A stretch of DNA of 64,000 nt, taken from the NCBI GenBank assembly GCA_003864495.1, contig ML133380.1, positions 637,911-701,910 on the forward strand, written 5' to 3'. Within the stretch, counting starts at the first letter, position 1, and each line of letters begins with the position of its first letter. The DNA is from Nemopilema nomurai. Taxonomy: Eukaryota > Cnidaria > Scyphozoa > Rhizostomeae > Rhizostomatidae. The notes under the pieces were generated by a model. That model made no database searches and was not told where the DNA came from. It worked only from the letters and a program-made list of their open reading frames with translations. The position numbers and the translations under genes were made by a program. Of the stretch, positions 1 to 11,255 are shown piece by piece.

Positions 1-3000
1 CCAAAGGATTTTGTGTTATGCTACTCAAATCATTGACAACACTTTGTGTAGGCTTATGGGCTCCGTTTTACAAAACAGGAAATTGCAGAGTCCTCATTCT
101 TATTAAATGCTCACATAAAAAGGGAGGCATTAATATAAGGGTAAAATCTACCTATGTGAAAGTGAAACTTAGAGGCGCCCGAAAGAACAGGAATGATGCC
201 TTTCAATAATCGAATCCGAACAAGGACATGAGATGCTCGAAATTTTACATCCACCTTCTGGTCTTTATCTCTTGCGAAGTTGTTTGAAAAAATATTGATG
301 TTTATGAGCGCATTTTATTTTTTGTTTTAAGGCCAAGCTGTGAAACATTTTGTAAACAAAGTACCTCAAACCAACCAATACTCGAAGTTAAAGAGTTTTC
401 ACAAGTGTTGGCGTGAAATTCCATGGCTTCAAGCAATGCAATTATTTTGGTGCTTAAATTCTTTGCGTCTGTCAGAAGTAGTCATACGGTTAAAAAAGGG
501 GGTAAATTGCTTTGGTGTTATTGTGATTCAGGGGCATGGTAACTAGAGGAGGCACCCTTCTTCAAAGAGTAGCAAGAACGCAAACGAAAGCACGCCCATG
601 CTACGCAGATCCCACCATTGTACTTGTTTGAACATATTTGTTTACTCTGACACCTCTGCTTTTTGGTCAACAACAACTGAATTTTAAGCCCTGGAAACAG
701 AGCTGCGAAAGTGGAAGATCGTTTTTTCTTAAGCATCTGTGACGCCTTTAGTTGACCGGCCACACGAATTGAATAGGCCAGTGGAGAATTGAAATATTCA
801 AAATGAATGAGTTCCCCCTATACAGGCTGGTTGGCCTCTGAGTGACCTTGTGGGGGGGTTTCAACCCGGACGTTGACAGATATGTAGCTACAAATAAAGC
901 AAGGCTGGGGGTGGAGGGGCAGGTGGGCAGTGCCCCCCGAAATATTAAGGTTTAGATTATATGTTCTGCAGTCAATATGAAAGCCACAAAGAAAATTCTC
1001 AAACTGCCCCCCCCCCCACTCCTGACAGAAAATATCTTGGATTCAGCCTTGTTATGTATGAAAATTGTTTACAAAATGCATTTTAAAACAGCTACATCGA
1101 ATCTGCGTGGTATTCACAATCGGGCTGACCATTTCCAAATCATTTCCATTCTCAAGCCTTAGATGCACAGTGTGTCTTAAGTTTACGTAAACACAAAGTA
1201 TTCCAACAGTTTGACAATTAGAATGAAAATTTATTGGAAATATTGGAAAAGAGATATCGGCCTTACCTGTTTAATTGGGACACGTGGATTAGGGTGTGGA
1301 CAAAATGCTTGCTTCTGTTCCCGAATGCTCTCCCTTCGATACAACTTCTATCTAGAAAAGGAAAAAGGCGATCCTGTTAATGAAATCTCCGAAGCTCCCT
1401 GAAGCAACTATGAACTTTCAGTGGAAAACAGCGAAGTATTCAATGATACAGCGATGCCCTGCCTTTGACATCCGCAGCAGATGTTTTCCGCCCAACAATG
1501 CTATTTTCTGTATAACCAGTATCATTGTTAGATACGCAGAGACACCTGCAAACATCCGAATTCAAATCAATTTAAAAGGCAGGTGTTTTAATAACAAAGG
1601 AATATCGAACAAGTCCAGTTTGCCTACTTACATTTAACTACTCCCGAAGGCTGTTGTCTGTGCTGTTTTTCAATACTTTTGTTGTGCTTTGAAATCTTTC
1701 TCGGTGTTTTGATCAACACCATCTGTTTAGAATTGATACACCTTCCTATATTTATATCTGTTCAGTCTGTGTATCCCTTTAAAGTTTTCATTGTTCTGTC
1801 CTGGAGTTTACCCCGCGATCAGCCAATCAGAGCGCCGCTTCGGTTTGACTGCCCTAAACAGGAGTTTTTCCCCGACGCACAACGAGCAAAGCCTTGCGCG
1901 GAAGAAAAGTCCCCTGGCGAAACGACTCACAACCCAGCTCAAAGTACACAACGTCATAATTAAATTGGCAACGCTAAGCAATCCATGATGCAATTATCTG
2001 TAGCAGAAACAAACTAATTTTGGCCGATGTGATTGCAGTATAAATTCAGGGTATCTTGTTCTGCCTGTGCCGGAATAACAGGGGTACCATCATTTTGCGA
2101 TTATTCAATCAAATATCTTTAGTTATAAATGAACTGAAATACTGTATTTCACTGATTTTGTTTTGATTAAAAAGAGAAGCCTCAAAGTTGGCTTCTCAAC
2201 CACTTCTGACACAAGGACCGCCGTCGAGGGATTCCCCTTTTATTGATATCACTGGTTTAGCCCCTTTGTTCGAACATAGCAACTTCACTGAGGAAGGTTC
2301 AGCCATTGAGTTTGTTGTTATCAGCAAAGGGTAGCATGCTTTTGAATGATTCATACTGCGATGTTTAATCTAATGACAGCAGCCATGTTGCACAGAGCTC
2401 TCAGCTTGGAGGCTTCTTCTGAGAATTGGAACAATGGGGATGTTCCCTCAACCCACGTGGTCTTACTCACAGGGTAAATACCGAGGCCTAACCATCATCT
2501 TCCGGATTGCGTTCATTCTTGAAAGCAGACCATTGTTATTCAAAAGAGGTTGCAAGCAATTGAACACAGCGCTAATGAAATAAGTAGTTTGGCATTTTAG
2601 ATACCAGTTTGAAGCTTTGATAGGGATAGTGGAATGAGAATAAATAATTAAATAAGTAGATTGCCATTTTTGATACCAGTTTAAAGCTTTAATAGGGATA
2701 GTGAAATAAAATGTCGGTTTCGTTGAAACAAGTTAAATGAGAGCTAGTTAAGGCCACTTTTATTGTGATCCAAAGCAACGTTTAATCGATCGGAGCCTGC
2801 AATCCGCGCAAAAGAGCGAAATTAAGGCAAGCATAGTTGATTAACCAACAACATATCCCATCAGTACCTTAGCCAGGGGGCCAGTGGGGTAAGGGGGATT
2901 GTCAGTAATATGTGGCTACCTCTATGAGAAAAGCACAAAATTTCTTAAAAAATCTGTACCTCACATAAAGTGTTTTGAACGATTGCTGTGTTCTAGTGTG

Positions 3001-4510
3001 CAGTTTAACAAAATCGAATCAAGAAAATCTGACTTTGAAATATGGCATGTTAAAACTTAAGCTGCAGTTACCAGAGGAAATTCAATGTTGTTTGATTATT
3101 GAAATCATAGTTTGGAAAAAGACACAAATTATTGAATAATTAAGTTCCCGTGATTTGTGAGTATCTGTGAGTGGCCATTTGCTTTTTTAAAATTTTACAA
3201 TGCTTGCCAAAACCGTAACGACTGTTATTGTCATTTCGTTCTAATTCCCCTTCCCCTTGAATTCCCCTTCCCCTAAAAATAATGCTGCAAAGCAAAACCA
3301 GATATTCACCCCAGCTATTTCCCCAAACAAGGAATGGCTGGGAGCAGAAATCTGTTGTTATTATTTGAGCCCCAATCAATCTTACATAGAAATAGGTTAT
3401 TGTCAACAAAGTTGTGCGAAGGAAGAGGCTAGTGCTAGATGACGAATGCAAAAGGCTACAGTGAAATAATTACTACGGTCTAAATGGCAGAGTGAAATGT
3501 GTTTACCAACTTTTTGTGCTCCCCTTGTTTTTGAAGCTAGAGAAATTTTTACAAAAGATTCGCATGCACTAAATATAAAAAGCTCAGAGAACTGGATCAA
3601 GCCAAGAAACCATCGAAACTAAACGGGAATAATTAGCAAGACGCGTTTTAAGGGTCACAGCTTTATGGAAAAAACGCATATAATTTATCACGTTCCGAGG
3701 CAGCCTGCGCGCGACTTCAACTGTTTTTAAATGTGAAAAGGCACACGGCAAATGACGGAAAAACACACAACAAAGAAATTAAATTAACTCCTGCAATAAG
3801 AAAGAAAGATTGTTATTGATAAAACAAAATGTTAGTTAAAATAAAACCACAGTTAAAGCATTTGAAATTAAGAAAAACGTGAGAATTTTCTAAACATAAT
3901 GGAGAAACTTATGTACAAGTAAGGTATAAAATGAAAAACATCATTAATTCTAATTAACGCAGTAAAAAGTGTTTATGATAGATGTAAAAAGGGGATGATT
4001 AGGAGCATTTAAATTATTTACAGTTGAAATGTGTGGCTAAAAAAATAGTTGGCTATTGTTCGAACCACAATAATGATGAGTTGATTCAGTTTGATTCAGG
4101 TGTTGTGGCTATGATCAAAGTGATTGAAATAGAAAAGTCATTTATTCGAGTTGAATGCCATTTGGCGTAACATAAGCTGAAATAATTATTATCTTCATAC
4201 AATTAGTTTCATACAATAATGACGAAGTTGATGAGGAGGGTGTTCATAGTGAAGGTCGCTATCACGCTTCCATTAACAATGACTTCAGCAATGTTTGATT
4301 GGTTGATAGTGATTGATAGTGATCTTGATTGCCAATGAGTACTACCATTAGTAATACTGCTAATCATTGATTCCAGTGATGCTGGGGATGATTGACTACC
4401 CCATTGGAGGTCCTCTTTACAACCCTCATATCGAGTTAAGTGACATCTTGCGATTCCGGCTTCCTGACAACAGCAACAAAAATCTGCACTGATTCTTCTT
4501 AGAGAACGTT
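1..4510. other. Gene-free stretch, no coding region recognised
   Basis: Only short ORFs are present, with no run of splice-compatible exons and no recognisable protein similarity. Around 1820 there is a CCAAT-type motif (agccaatcagagcgc) in a locally GC-richer patch, and a TATAAA lies near 2040, but no coding exon follows either one. A diverged direct duplication lies at about 2578-2708. The minus-strand gene ends at the right edge of this stretch, so the first few hundred bases below 4511 may be its 3' untranslated region. Confidence 0.5.
2578..2708. repeat. Diverged ~60-bp direct duplication
   Basis: Two copies of a segment that begins aaataagtag and ends tagggatagtg lie at about 2578-2638 and 2650-2708, separated by about 11 bp. 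They differ by a handful of substitutions and a short indel. The duplication is noncoding, and nothing suggests a function. Confidence 0.7.
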
Positions 4511-7500
4511 CTATCTTTGGCAAACCCTATTTACTAGCAAATCAATTTCTTTCAGTCTCTCGTCTAAAGAAATGCTGCTTTCATTCTCTCCAGAAGTGTT
4601 AGTTTCGACTTTCTCTTCCCGCTGATCCTCATTGCCAAGTGGCTGTGACGTCATTCCCAAAGACAATTCTTTTATCCTGAAAGACAATACTTGATTTAAA
4701 CGTGAGGCAAGCCCCATCATCACTATGAGGGCTGGCGATGGAGGGAGGGGGTGTCGATGGGGGCGATGGGGTGGCGATGGGGGTGGCGATAGGGGTGGGA
4801 GGGTGGCGATGGAGGGTGGCGATGGGGGTTGCGATGGAGGGTGGCGATGGAGGGTGGCGATGGGGGCGGCGATGGGAGTCGGGAGGGTGTGGCGATGGTA
4901 GTCGGGAGGGTGTGGCGATGGGAGTCGGGAGGGTGTGGCGATGAGGGACAACACTCATAGGGCAACCCAGTCTGCGAATATATTTCAGCAATTAAAACAC
5001 TCATATCAGGGCATATCGCAGTAAGGACGAGGGCGTTTTTGACAACTTAGTTTAGGCAAAGATCTTTGGTTTAGGACACGAATTCTTTTGAGGACACCTT
5101 ACAAAAACGAGACGACATGACTGAAAAAACAGTCCACTGTTTGCATCAAAAGGAGAGAAATGCAAATCATTTAAGGGATAAAGAAACGTATAATTGAAGA
5201 TCAAATGAAGCTACCTTGCCCTGAAAGGTCTGTCTTCGCTGTTATCCAAGTGGACCCTTGAACGGGAGCCTCTCGCGACATGATCCTGGCGAGGTATTAC
5301 AAATTATCACATATCATTGGCGTAAAGAATATAAGATTTTCAAATAGGATAAGGGGTTTCAAAAATTAATTCTCTTAACTGAAATGAAAACAAAAAGATA
5401 TTTCGAAGAAATAAAAGCAAGTAAGAGAAATTGATATCAAAAAGAGACGGAATTCACTTACTCTTAAAACATAGGAGAGGTTATTTCAATTTCAACTTAG
5501 CTTTTGAGATACTAATCGAGAAGGGAAATATAAATTCACGGGAACAGAATAGTAGCGCAAAAATTTCTAGACGCTGAGAAGAAGCAAATAAATGTGAATG
5601 CGAAGGAGCCTCACCTCAGTGTCCTTAGTTTGATCTGAAACGAGAAAATTGCCAGATCAAATCATACACGGTACTCAAGCACCAACTACAATTACCAGAA
5701 ACCATGTGAAATACGAAATCAGCTTACTTTGATTGTCCACTACTTTGTGACTTCTCGAGAATCTTGAGAAAAACAGGATGATCATTGATCCATAACAATA
5801 ATTTCTTAAATGCAAAATTATTTCTGAATCGTGGCTGCGTGAAATTTCTTCTTACCATTAATTTTCGGCTTTCTACCAGTGCGAAACCTTGGTCGTTTCT
5901 GGGTCTCTTCCTTTTTACGTCGTGTCCTCTCGCTCTAAGAAAGCAATTTTTCAATATTAGATAGCTATTACAGTCAACAGAATTTGTTGATAAACTCTTT
6001 CGATAAAAGCAGCCCCTTTCCGAATTTGTAACGACGTACCTGCGTAGCAATGCTCCACCGCACTTCTTCGATGGCCATACGTGTCGTATCGATGTCCTAA
6101 AAAATGGGCGGAGGAACATGCGATAAGGGTTCTCCGGGGCATAGAAACTAGACACAGGGCCACCAAGAGGATTTGGAGGTCCTGGAGCAAAGCTAAAGCA
6201 TGTGCCTACCTCCTTGGTGATACAAACTGTATTATCTTACTTTATGAGGCCCCCTAGGCCCTGAGGCCCTGGGGATGATCCCCCCTGCCAATCCCCTCTC
6301 GGCGGCGCTAGCTAGACATGGTGTGAATTCCTTTGGTAGCAACTTTACGATGTCCGGTTGAAAATTTCATGAAAGTTCAATAGAACGCTCCTCCTAATTG
6401 GAGCTCGCTTATTCACTGTGCGGTATTTTTATCACGTCACAGATTTACTCGCACCAAAAGCCCTTTCCTTAACGCACTTTTTTACTATTGGGTAAGTGAT
6501 TCAAATCCTCTAAAACTACACTTTCTAAGCTTCATTTTGAAAAGTTGTTAGCGGCATCAAATTTGTAGAAAAAAGAAACCGAAAAAATCCAACATATCAT
6601 AAGTTTTAGGCACTGACATGGGGTAAAGCTGAACGAATGTTATATAATATAATGCACTTAAGGTAATGAAAAAAGAAAGGGTAAATGTACTTACATCTTG
6701 AGAAACAATGGGGGACTCGCGAAACTTGGAGGGCTTTTCTAAAGCTCCAGAAACAGGGACATCTTCAGATAGTCTGTTGGCTGGGCTAGCAGGAAAGCTT
6801 GATTCTGAAGAAAATATAACTTCTTATGGTTAGATATAAGTAAAGGAAGAGAATGCAATTTCAAAAGGTTGGATGTGAAATTTTATGGCAAAAGTAAGAT
6901 CAAGTTGATCAACTAACCTGACTCGTAATCAAACTCCAAACTCACTTCCTAAAAGGCAAAAAGACAAAAAAATTAAAAATCTAAAGAGATGGGTGTACAA
7001 CTTCAGTTTGGAGAATAGTTGTGAGCATTTGTCAATTTCATATAACCCGTGTTTATGCAGTAGCAAAGGGGCAAGTGGGAGGGGGGGTTTTGGGGGGGGG
7101 TGGTTTGGTGATCGCATTTACCTTAAAATGAAGTCTGGAGAAGAAAATCTGGATAAACCAGTACCCAATCGGTTCAAATGAAAATATAAGCGACGCCCTT
7201 ATTTTCGCCTTTTACCAAAGAAATAACGCTGGCAACATCACTTAGATATGGTGAACAAGCATCTAGGAAAACTATGCATCTTTGCAACTTTTCGAAATGC
7301 TGATTTTACCATTTTGCAAACAATAGAAATATTTTAAAAACCATCATAATGCATGATCCATAGTTGTAGAAAAATTATTGAAACAAAAGGTGCCAAGTCA
7401 CTCACATTGTTTGGAATCAAATCAGGTTTATCGCAATTACACGAAGGAAAGGTGCCTTTAGCCAACACCTGAAAATATAAAATCGTTCCTTTAGTCAGAA

Positions 7501-9273
7501 TGCGTGCAATTCTGATTATTGAGGGGACAAAGCAAGTGACACCGATGGGACAAGAACAAGTGACACCGATGGGACAAGAGCAAGTGACACCGATGGGACA
7601 AGAGCAAGTGACACCGATGGGACAAGAGCAAGTGACACCGATGGGACAAGAGCAAGTGAAACCAATGGGACAAAGCAAGTGACACCAAAAGGATAAGAGC
7701 AAGTGACACCGATAGGACAAGAGCAAGTGACACCAAAAGGACAAGAGCAAGTGACACCAAAAGGACAAGAGGAAGTGACAAACATGGGACAGTAGCTAAT
7801 GACACCGACGGGACAAGAGCTAGCGACAACACCAAGAACACGTGAATAGCTCTTGAACATATCTTTAGAAACCTTTTTTACCTCGCTATTCGAAAGGGCC
7901 AATGTTTTTGTAAGTAAAGTTCTATGCTGTTTGTTCATTTTCCCCTGCAAAACACAAGTAAATAAAGGGTTAACCGATCCATGCAAATTACATGGAACTC
8001 AAAAGATACCAAATGAAAAATTAAATACATTTCAAAGCTTCTAGAAGTTTAAAAGTGTGATTGCAAATAGAAATTCGCCAAAAAATCTGTTTGAAATTAT
8101 GTACAGAATTACGAAATTATCTCTATCACTAGGAGGGAAGCTGCTGATATCCTGCTTTTAATAAGAGAAATAAATGTAGGATTTGAAGATCTTTAATATT
8201 GATTGCTTAATATTGATATTTAAAAACAGCAATATTGATTGCTACGATATTAAACACATTAGTTCCATTCTGATTGGCAACACATACCAGTTTTTCTCTG
8301 ACGTCACGGGGAACAATCGGAGGGACTAGCCATGGCTTCTCTTCTTCTACACCCGTATTTTCCTTCGATTTTCTTATTGGCAATTTTTCCAAACTGACCT
8401 ACCAACGGCAAGAAAAATTGACTAAGTAGCTGCAAAGCACAATTTAGCAGCTGGAACTTAAAATCAGTGTCCTACTTCGGTTCAAAAAGGAATCTGCTTC
8501 AGTTTTATGAATAGCAAACATCTAACGATATTGACTAGCAATTTAATGGCAATTAGTGAAAGAAATCGTTAAATAAAAATTCATGGTATACAAAAGTGGC
8601 TAGGAAGGAGTTCAGATATCAAGGGCCTTTTTTGAAGAGGCGGATGCCCCCGCAGGAGGGAGCACTTCCAGAGCGTTACTCAAGGGATAAACATCTCTCC
8701 AAAAGTGTGTGGCCCTTGAGACTTCTGCTTCAAGCTTCCTGCGCTTTGTGCCAAAAGGAATGATTCATTAATTACCCTCAAGCACCTGCATAGATACTTG
8801 TCTGATTCGTATGAGCCAGAAATCAAGTAAAAATGTCATTGCTTTGTAAACAAATTCATACGTGTTCTACCGGTGTAATGACTTTACTTTAGATAACACA
8901 ACACTCCCTGGCGATGGCATCGACGTAAGTCATATCCATTCTTTTAGCGAATTGAGGCGGGGGTGCATAATGCTCTTATGATGTGGATATTTTAAAACTA
9001 CGTTATGTCAGACCTTGTATGCCTCATTCAGTCTTTCAGCAGATTTCTCATCCTCTGTAAGAAGTAGATCCCGGAAGTCTCTCAGCTGCAAAAAAATGGT
9101 AAAAGTTAACTGCAAACCGGGGTTAATAACAAAATTAAATATGATTCCAAACCAGGAAAAGTATGATTCTTCAAACCTCTTAAGCAGAATGTAAGGCTTT
9201 GCATTGCTTAGCAATGATTTGCAAATATCTAATAATAAGTGGCATCAATCATAGAATGATGAATGAATAAATT

Positions 9274-9304
<31 letters not shown>

Positions 9305-11255
9305 TAATCAATGAAGTAATCATTTATAAAAACAAACACCAATTGATTCTCATTGGTATTGCTAGCCATCAATGTCCTTATGATCAAGATTTGAAATATA
9401 TAGAATTGTAGACAAGAGATGCTAATAATATCAAGGCATTGATACCTCATACAAATTTTTATCATTTTTAGAAACTTTTCCTTCGTCTGCAGTAGATTGA
9501 CTTTTTGGGCCACCAGCTGAACTCTTCTCACATCTATGAAGAAAGTAGAAATGTCTCACAATTATCAATGCCCTGAAAAGATTGTAACCAATGAAGAGAC
9601 AAATGCAAGGTCATTCATATATTCCTTGATGCATCCTCATTTATATATAGGTTTGTAAAACTGCTTCAGTGTAAAGAATTAGGCAAACTTTCTGACAAGT
9701 ACTAAAGTATTTTGCAGTGATAATAAAAACTTACATCAAAATCAAGTCCAAAAACTCATAGAACATAAGACGATCTGGTACCAAACGATCCATGTGCTTC
9801 AACTGCAGAGGAAAACATGCATAAAAGTAAAAATGTTTTCTTGGAGCTGATAAATCTGCACTACAAGAAATGAGTGTGATAGTCAAAGATAGATTGTAAA
9901 TGTTGCAAAATAAGGACAGTGGTAATTTAGCAAAGTATCATCCAAAATGATTTCTGTGCGGTAACATAATGCATTGCTTACATGCTGCATCAACTTGACA
10001 GGAGAAACTGCCCTTCCACACATCTTCAAGGCCCTCAGGATGATATGCTCACTTATCACAAGTCCTGCATTGTCCATATGCTCATAGAACTGGAATGCCA
10101 TTCGTGATTCCTTTATCTGCTTAAATCTAGAATCAAATATATAATCATTGTGATCAAAAATACAATTAAGCATGGAAATATAAGCACAGCCAGACAGGTC
10201 TATATAACATAAAAAGGCATGATCACCACAATAAGCTCATCATATTATTGCACTATTTATGAAATTACAATTTAAAAGCTTTTAAAAAATCCCAAAAGGA
10301 GCAGCAGAACTATTACAGTGCTCAACTCTTTACTTGACAATCATTCATAGTCTTTAATGCAATCATCTAATTTCTATAATGTCTATATTGCTCTTCAATA
10401 GTCGAAAGTCTAAATTGCTCTTCAATATGCTGGTTTTGCAATGCTCTTCAAAACCTTTAACATGCATGACAACCGATAACCACTTTCACCTTAGTCCCCT
10501 CAATACCTTTAATTGAAACTCTATCTTACATCTTGAATCTGCTGCATAAACTTTGCAACATTATTCATTCTAAAAAAAACTTTCTTGTAACTTAATAACT
10601 AGGGAGAATGTGCTAAAACACCACTAGTCAAACAAGAAGACTCATTAGATACTTTGTAGTAATACTTACGTCAAAAAACGATTACTAAGGAGATCAATTG
10701 CTTTCTGCATAACTTTCGTGTTGTAGGTATCATCGTGCATATTGAATGTTCTATGCAAGTCAGGACTGAGCACCTTGGACTCAAACATCTCATTAATGTC
10801 CTAAGAAAGAAACAAAATCCTCAAACATTAATCCAACTCAAGTAAACATTTGTCAATTTTCAAGTAGTATTCAACTTGGCAAATGATTTGTCTATAATTT
10901 TGAAAAAATCCTTTTTAAAAAGTGAGAAACAAAGAAATTAAAATCACCTTGAGGTGGATCCCCTTTGTATATTCTTTAGACTTTTCTTTTTGAACATTCT
11001 TGGCAAACAGGTCTCTTTGAAACTGGTAAGTCAAAAAATCCACATTATCATTTACTTCTACTTCTAATGGATACTTAGAAGGAGAGAGTATCTGTATAAG
11101 GCTCAGAATGCAATAAGTAATGGATTAATTGATTAAAATTGCTAGAAAATATTATGTATACATCATGTTTTTAAAGGTTTAAAAATAAGCTTTTGTAAAA
11201 GCAAGTTAATGAATTAAATATTAATGTACTTACCCCAAGAGTATTTGACAGACAA
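4511..11255 (-). CDS. Multi-exon gene of unknown function (5' incomplete)
   Basis: I do not recognise this protein. Eighteen short exons on the minus strand have consensus splice sites and mutually compatible phases (plus coordinates, in transcript order): 11234-11255, 10948-11091, 10670-10800, 9982-10126, 9735-9802, 9446-9533, 9014-9085, 8288-8398, 8113-8154, 7882-7944, 7406-7468, 6918-6948, 6695-6804, 6040-6096, 5856-5934, 5615-5634, 5215-5285, 4511-4676 (stop). Together they give about 494 codons. The first half is helical and rich in F/L/M; the exons at 9982-10126 and 9735-9802 (AFQFYEHMDNAGLVISEHI, then DRLMFYEFLDLIL) loosely resemble a degenerate EF-hand pair. The second half is hydrophilic with a basic cluster (RTRRKKEETQKRPRFRTGRK, exon 5856-5934) and an acidic, Ser-rich tail. 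The start codon lies upstream of 11255 and was not found. The last exon could instead splice onward at an internal gt just before the stop. The exon chain is the strong evidence; the EF-hand idea is weak. Confidence 0.75.
4733..4947. repeat. G-rich GGCGAT minisatellite in last intron
   Basis: A degenerate tandem array of units such as gggtggcgatgg and gagtcgggagggtgtggcga lies in the intron between the exons at 5215-5285 and 4511-4676 of the minus-strand gene. The plus strand is very G-rich with many GGG/GGGG runs. The array keeps frames open on both strands because its unit lengths are largely multiples of three or lack stops; these frames do not look like protein. Confidence 0.85.
7525..7830. 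repeat. 24-bp minisatellite, ~13 copies
   Basis: The unit is close to agcaagtgacaccgatggga plus caag (24 bp). The first five copies are nearly perfect; later ones carry accaaaagg or accgacgg variants. The array lies in the intron between the exons at 7882-7944 and 7406-7468 of the minus-strand gene. Because 24 is a multiple of three, it creates long open frames on both strands (for example a QVTPMGQE repeat), but no splice signals tie these frames to the gene. Confidence 0.9.
9271..9312. repeat. AATC tetranucleotide microsatellite
   Basis: About ten tandem copies of the tetranucleotide aatc, with slight interruption at both ends, lie in the intron between the exons at 9446-9533 and 9014-9085 of the minus-strand gene. 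Confidence 0.9.

Noticed and set aside
4511..5004. Long Pro/His-rich minus-strand ORFs over the G-rich repeat
   Set aside because: They are translations of the tandem repeat. Only the last 166 bp (4511-4676) belongs to a coding exon, in the frame fixed by the upstream exon phases.
7334..7986. Minus- and plus-strand ORFs across the 24-bp repeat
   Set aside because: All frames stay open because the unit is 24 bp. The two real exons of the gene (7406-7468 and 7882-7944) have proper splice sites at their edges and exclude the repeat.
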